A stretch of 7,004 nucleotides of DNA from an uncultured Bacilli bacterium (GTDB lineage Bacteria > Bacillota_I > Bacilli_A > RF39 > UBA660), in assembly GCA_947625315.1 (NCBI GenBank), contig CANQOE010000066.1:1-7004 (forward strand), read 5' to 3'. The position numbers and the translations under genes were made by a program. Shown here one piece after another: positions 6,269 to 7,004 of this stretch. The notes beneath the pieces are model-generated. The model made no database searches. It saw nothing but the letters and a program-made list of their open reading frames with translations, and was not told the DNA's origin. How positions within the stretch are numbered: the first letter of the stretch is position 1; every line of letters starts with the position of its first letter.

Positions 6269-6727
6269 TTAACTAGGAAGGTTATACCAATTAACTTCGT
6301 TAGTTCCTAGTTTAAAACTATTGGAATAAATGTTTAAAATTTCATGTACTTTACTTACATCAGAATCATTTAGGATTGATGAAGTACCCCAGGAATAATA
6401 ATAGTACTTTGAAAAATTATATTGAGAAATTTTTCCTATGTGGAATTTTCTATTAATTCGATTTAAAGCTTTTTTATAATCTTTTTGCATAGTAATAAAA
6501 GCTAAAGATGGATTTTTAAAAACTGGATATCCATTTTCATTTGTACCACACATTTTATAAGCTTCTCCTAGCGAATTTAATTCTTCAACTAACCTTATAT
6601 TATCTATATATTCTTGGGTACATTTATAATCAGGCTTGGAATCTAGATAACCTTTTAAGCCTACTAAAAATAAAATACCTACATAAGAAATACTTAAAAT
6701 TACTATAGCTATTTTCTTTTTCCAAAT
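6269..6727 (-). CDS. Unrecognised membrane-anchored protein, right paralogue, AUU start
   Basis: A 152-residue relative of the protein at 5025-5477, convergent with the CPBP gene. The frame contains no ATG, GTG or TTG before the internal ATG at 6553, which is codon 59. Starting there would remove the membrane helix and a third of the protein. The frame is open back to a TGA at 6733-6731, and the only sensible first codon is ATT (6727-6725), six bases after the SD AAAGGAG (6740-6734). From it the product reads Met-WKKKIAIVILS..., with one hydrophobic helix (about 6-26), then QEYI (38-41), FKNPSLAF (70-77), SQYN, and ILNIYSNSF (130-138), collinear with the paralogue and almost equal in length. 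AUU is a rare but known start (infC). Alternatively the original start codon was lost by mutation. Function is unknown to me. Confidence 0.8.
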   Translation of the reverse strand: MWKKKIAIVILSISYVGILFLVGLKGYLDSKPDYKCTQEYIDNIRLVEELNSLGEAYKMCGTNENGYPVFKNPSLAFITMQKDYKKALNRINRKFHIGKISQYNFSKYYYYSWGTSSILNDSDVSKVHEILNIYSNSFKLGTNEVNWYNLPS

Positions 6728-6733
6728 AGTTCA

Positions 6734-6740
6734 CTCCTTT
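6734..6740 (-). promoter_or_regulatory. Ribosome binding site deciding the AUU start
   Basis: On the minus strand, AAAGGAG stands six bases before ATT (6727-6725). An in-frame TGA overlaps the spacer (6733-6731), so no longer start is possible. Confidence 0.8.
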
Positions 6741-6745
6741 GTTTG

Positions 6746-6774
6746 ATTATAACATCGTTATATATTTAGGTCAA
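6746..6774 (-). promoter_or_regulatory. Near-consensus promoter for the minus-strand paralogue
   Basis: On the minus strand, TTGACC (6774-6769), a 17-base spacer and a perfect TATAAT (6751-6746) preceded by TGT (extended -10). The SD begins five bases after the -10, implying a leader of about 12-13 bases. It also fixes the gene's 5' end well upstream of the ATG at 6553. Confidence 0.82.
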
Positions 6775-6881
6775 TAATATTCATTTATCCTTTTTTTAAA
6801 AAAAGATGAAGATAAAGCAGTCGACATCTTAAATCTAAAATATTTAAGTGTTTTTTAAGGGTTAGGAATATTAGTATATTA

Positions 6882-6905
6882 TAAAAACTCCTAAAATAGG
6901 AGCTT
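6882..6905 (-). terminator. Rho-independent terminator of the tRNA transcript
   Basis: On the minus strand, CTCCTA-TTT-TAGGAG is followed by five T. The stem has six perfect pairs and can extend by one G-U and one A-U pair. It stands 11 bases after the encoded CCA of tRNA-Pro. The stretch between it and the promoter at 6774 holds no gene that I can see. Confidence 0.8.
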
Positions 6906-6916
6906 AATAATCTAAA

Positions 6917-6993
6917 TGGTCGAGAAGACAGGATTTGAACCTGCAACCCCATGGTCCCAAACCATGTGCACTACCAAATTGTGCTACTTCTCG
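6917..6993 (-). tRNA. tRNA-Pro, anticodon UGG
   Basis: A complete tRNA of 77 bases including an encoded CCA (6919-6917). The acceptor stem CGAGAAG pairs perfectly with CTTCTCG, with discriminator A. The D stem is GCAC/GTGC around AATTTGGTA. The anticodon stem CATGG/CCATG encloses the loop TTTGGGA with anticodon TGG. The T arm is GCAGG-TTCAAAT-CCTGT (one G-U pair). UGG with wobble modification can read all Pro codons, which suits an AT-rich genome. Only four bases separate it from the CCA of the probable next tRNA upstream, so it appears to be in a tRNA cluster transcribed leftward. Confidence 0.96.
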
Positions 6994-6997
6994 ATAA

Positions 6998-7004
6998 TGG
7001 TGCA
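6998..7004 (-). tRNA. Probable 3' end of another tRNA, cut by the window
   Basis: On the minus strand the last bases read TGCACCA: the end of an acceptor stem, discriminator A and an encoded CCA, four bases before tRNA-Pro. Acceptor stems beginning GCA are common in tRNA-Arg, but seven bases cannot fix the identity. Confidence 0.35.

Noticed and set aside
6269..6553. A 94-residue gene starting at the ATG at 6553
   Set aside because: The frame continues upstream with a membrane helix homologous to the paralogue, and promoter and SD sit at 6734-6774. The ATG is internal.
6787..6804. T7-A7 run (TTTTTTTAAAAAAA) as a terminator
   Set aside because: The two runs abut with no loop or GC stem, and the location is upstream of a promoter rather than after a gene. 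It is more likely simple AT-rich spacer.
6917..6993. tRNA-Pro as an attachment site of an integrated element
   Set aside because: No integrase and no repeat of the tRNA 3' end were seen elsewhere in the window.
1..7004. UGA read as Trp (mollicute-type code), suggested by the absence of TGA stops
   Set aside because: Trp codons in the recognised genes are TGG, although TGA would be expected to dominate in such AT-rich DNA under that code. No conserved Trp falls on TGA.

Overview
The window is strongly AT-rich with a standard bacterial gene structure. Shine-Dalgarno (SD) sites are purine-rich, promoters are sigma-70-type with extended -10 boxes (TGnTATAAT), stops are TAA or TAG, and every recognisable Trp is TGG (so there is no sign of UGA recoding). 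A choloylglycine hydrolase (bile salt hydrolase type), a VanZ-like protein, a CPBP protease and a CCA-encoding tRNA-Pro together suggest a low-GC Bacillota (Firmicutes), probably from an animal gut. I cannot name the genus.

Layout, left to right. At 1-764 is the 3' three quarters of a bile-salt-hydrolase-like gene, cut by the window edge. At 822-1742 is an SDR oxidoreductase with the long N-terminal extension of the YhdF/GSP39-type group. At 1836-2885 is an unrecognised four-helix membrane/coiled-coil protein with its own promoter, followed by a terminator. At 2982-3593 is a VanZ-like membrane protein. At 3622-4530 is a two-gene operon: a lipoprotein with a thioredoxin CPWC site and a CopZ-like metal-binding protein, closed by a strong terminator that overlaps the second gene. 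At 4624-4974 is an unrecognised small soluble protein behind a near-consensus promoter. At 5025-6727 lies the most interesting block: two divergent paralogues of an unrecognised, membrane-anchored protein of about 150 residues, facing each other across a CPBP-family intramembrane protease gene. That protease gene carries two single-base frameshifts but keeps all its catalytic motifs. The right-hand paralogue (6727-6269, minus strand) has no ATG, GTG or TTG at its true 5' end; the evidence points to an AUU start. The window ends with tRNA-Pro(UGG) on the minus strand, its terminator, and the last bases of what is probably another tRNA.

How the genes may work together. The lipoprotein and the CopZ-like protein are co-transcribed and may couple extracytoplasmic thiol chemistry to metal handling. 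The anchored paralogues and the CPBP protease could be a substrate/protease or effector/immunity-type set; this is inference from position only. At four genes the SD sequence begins only 5-6 bases after the -10 box, so their transcripts would have leaders of about 11-15 bases. No CRISPR array, insertion sequence or integrase was seen, and no gene-free stretch exceeds 300 bases.
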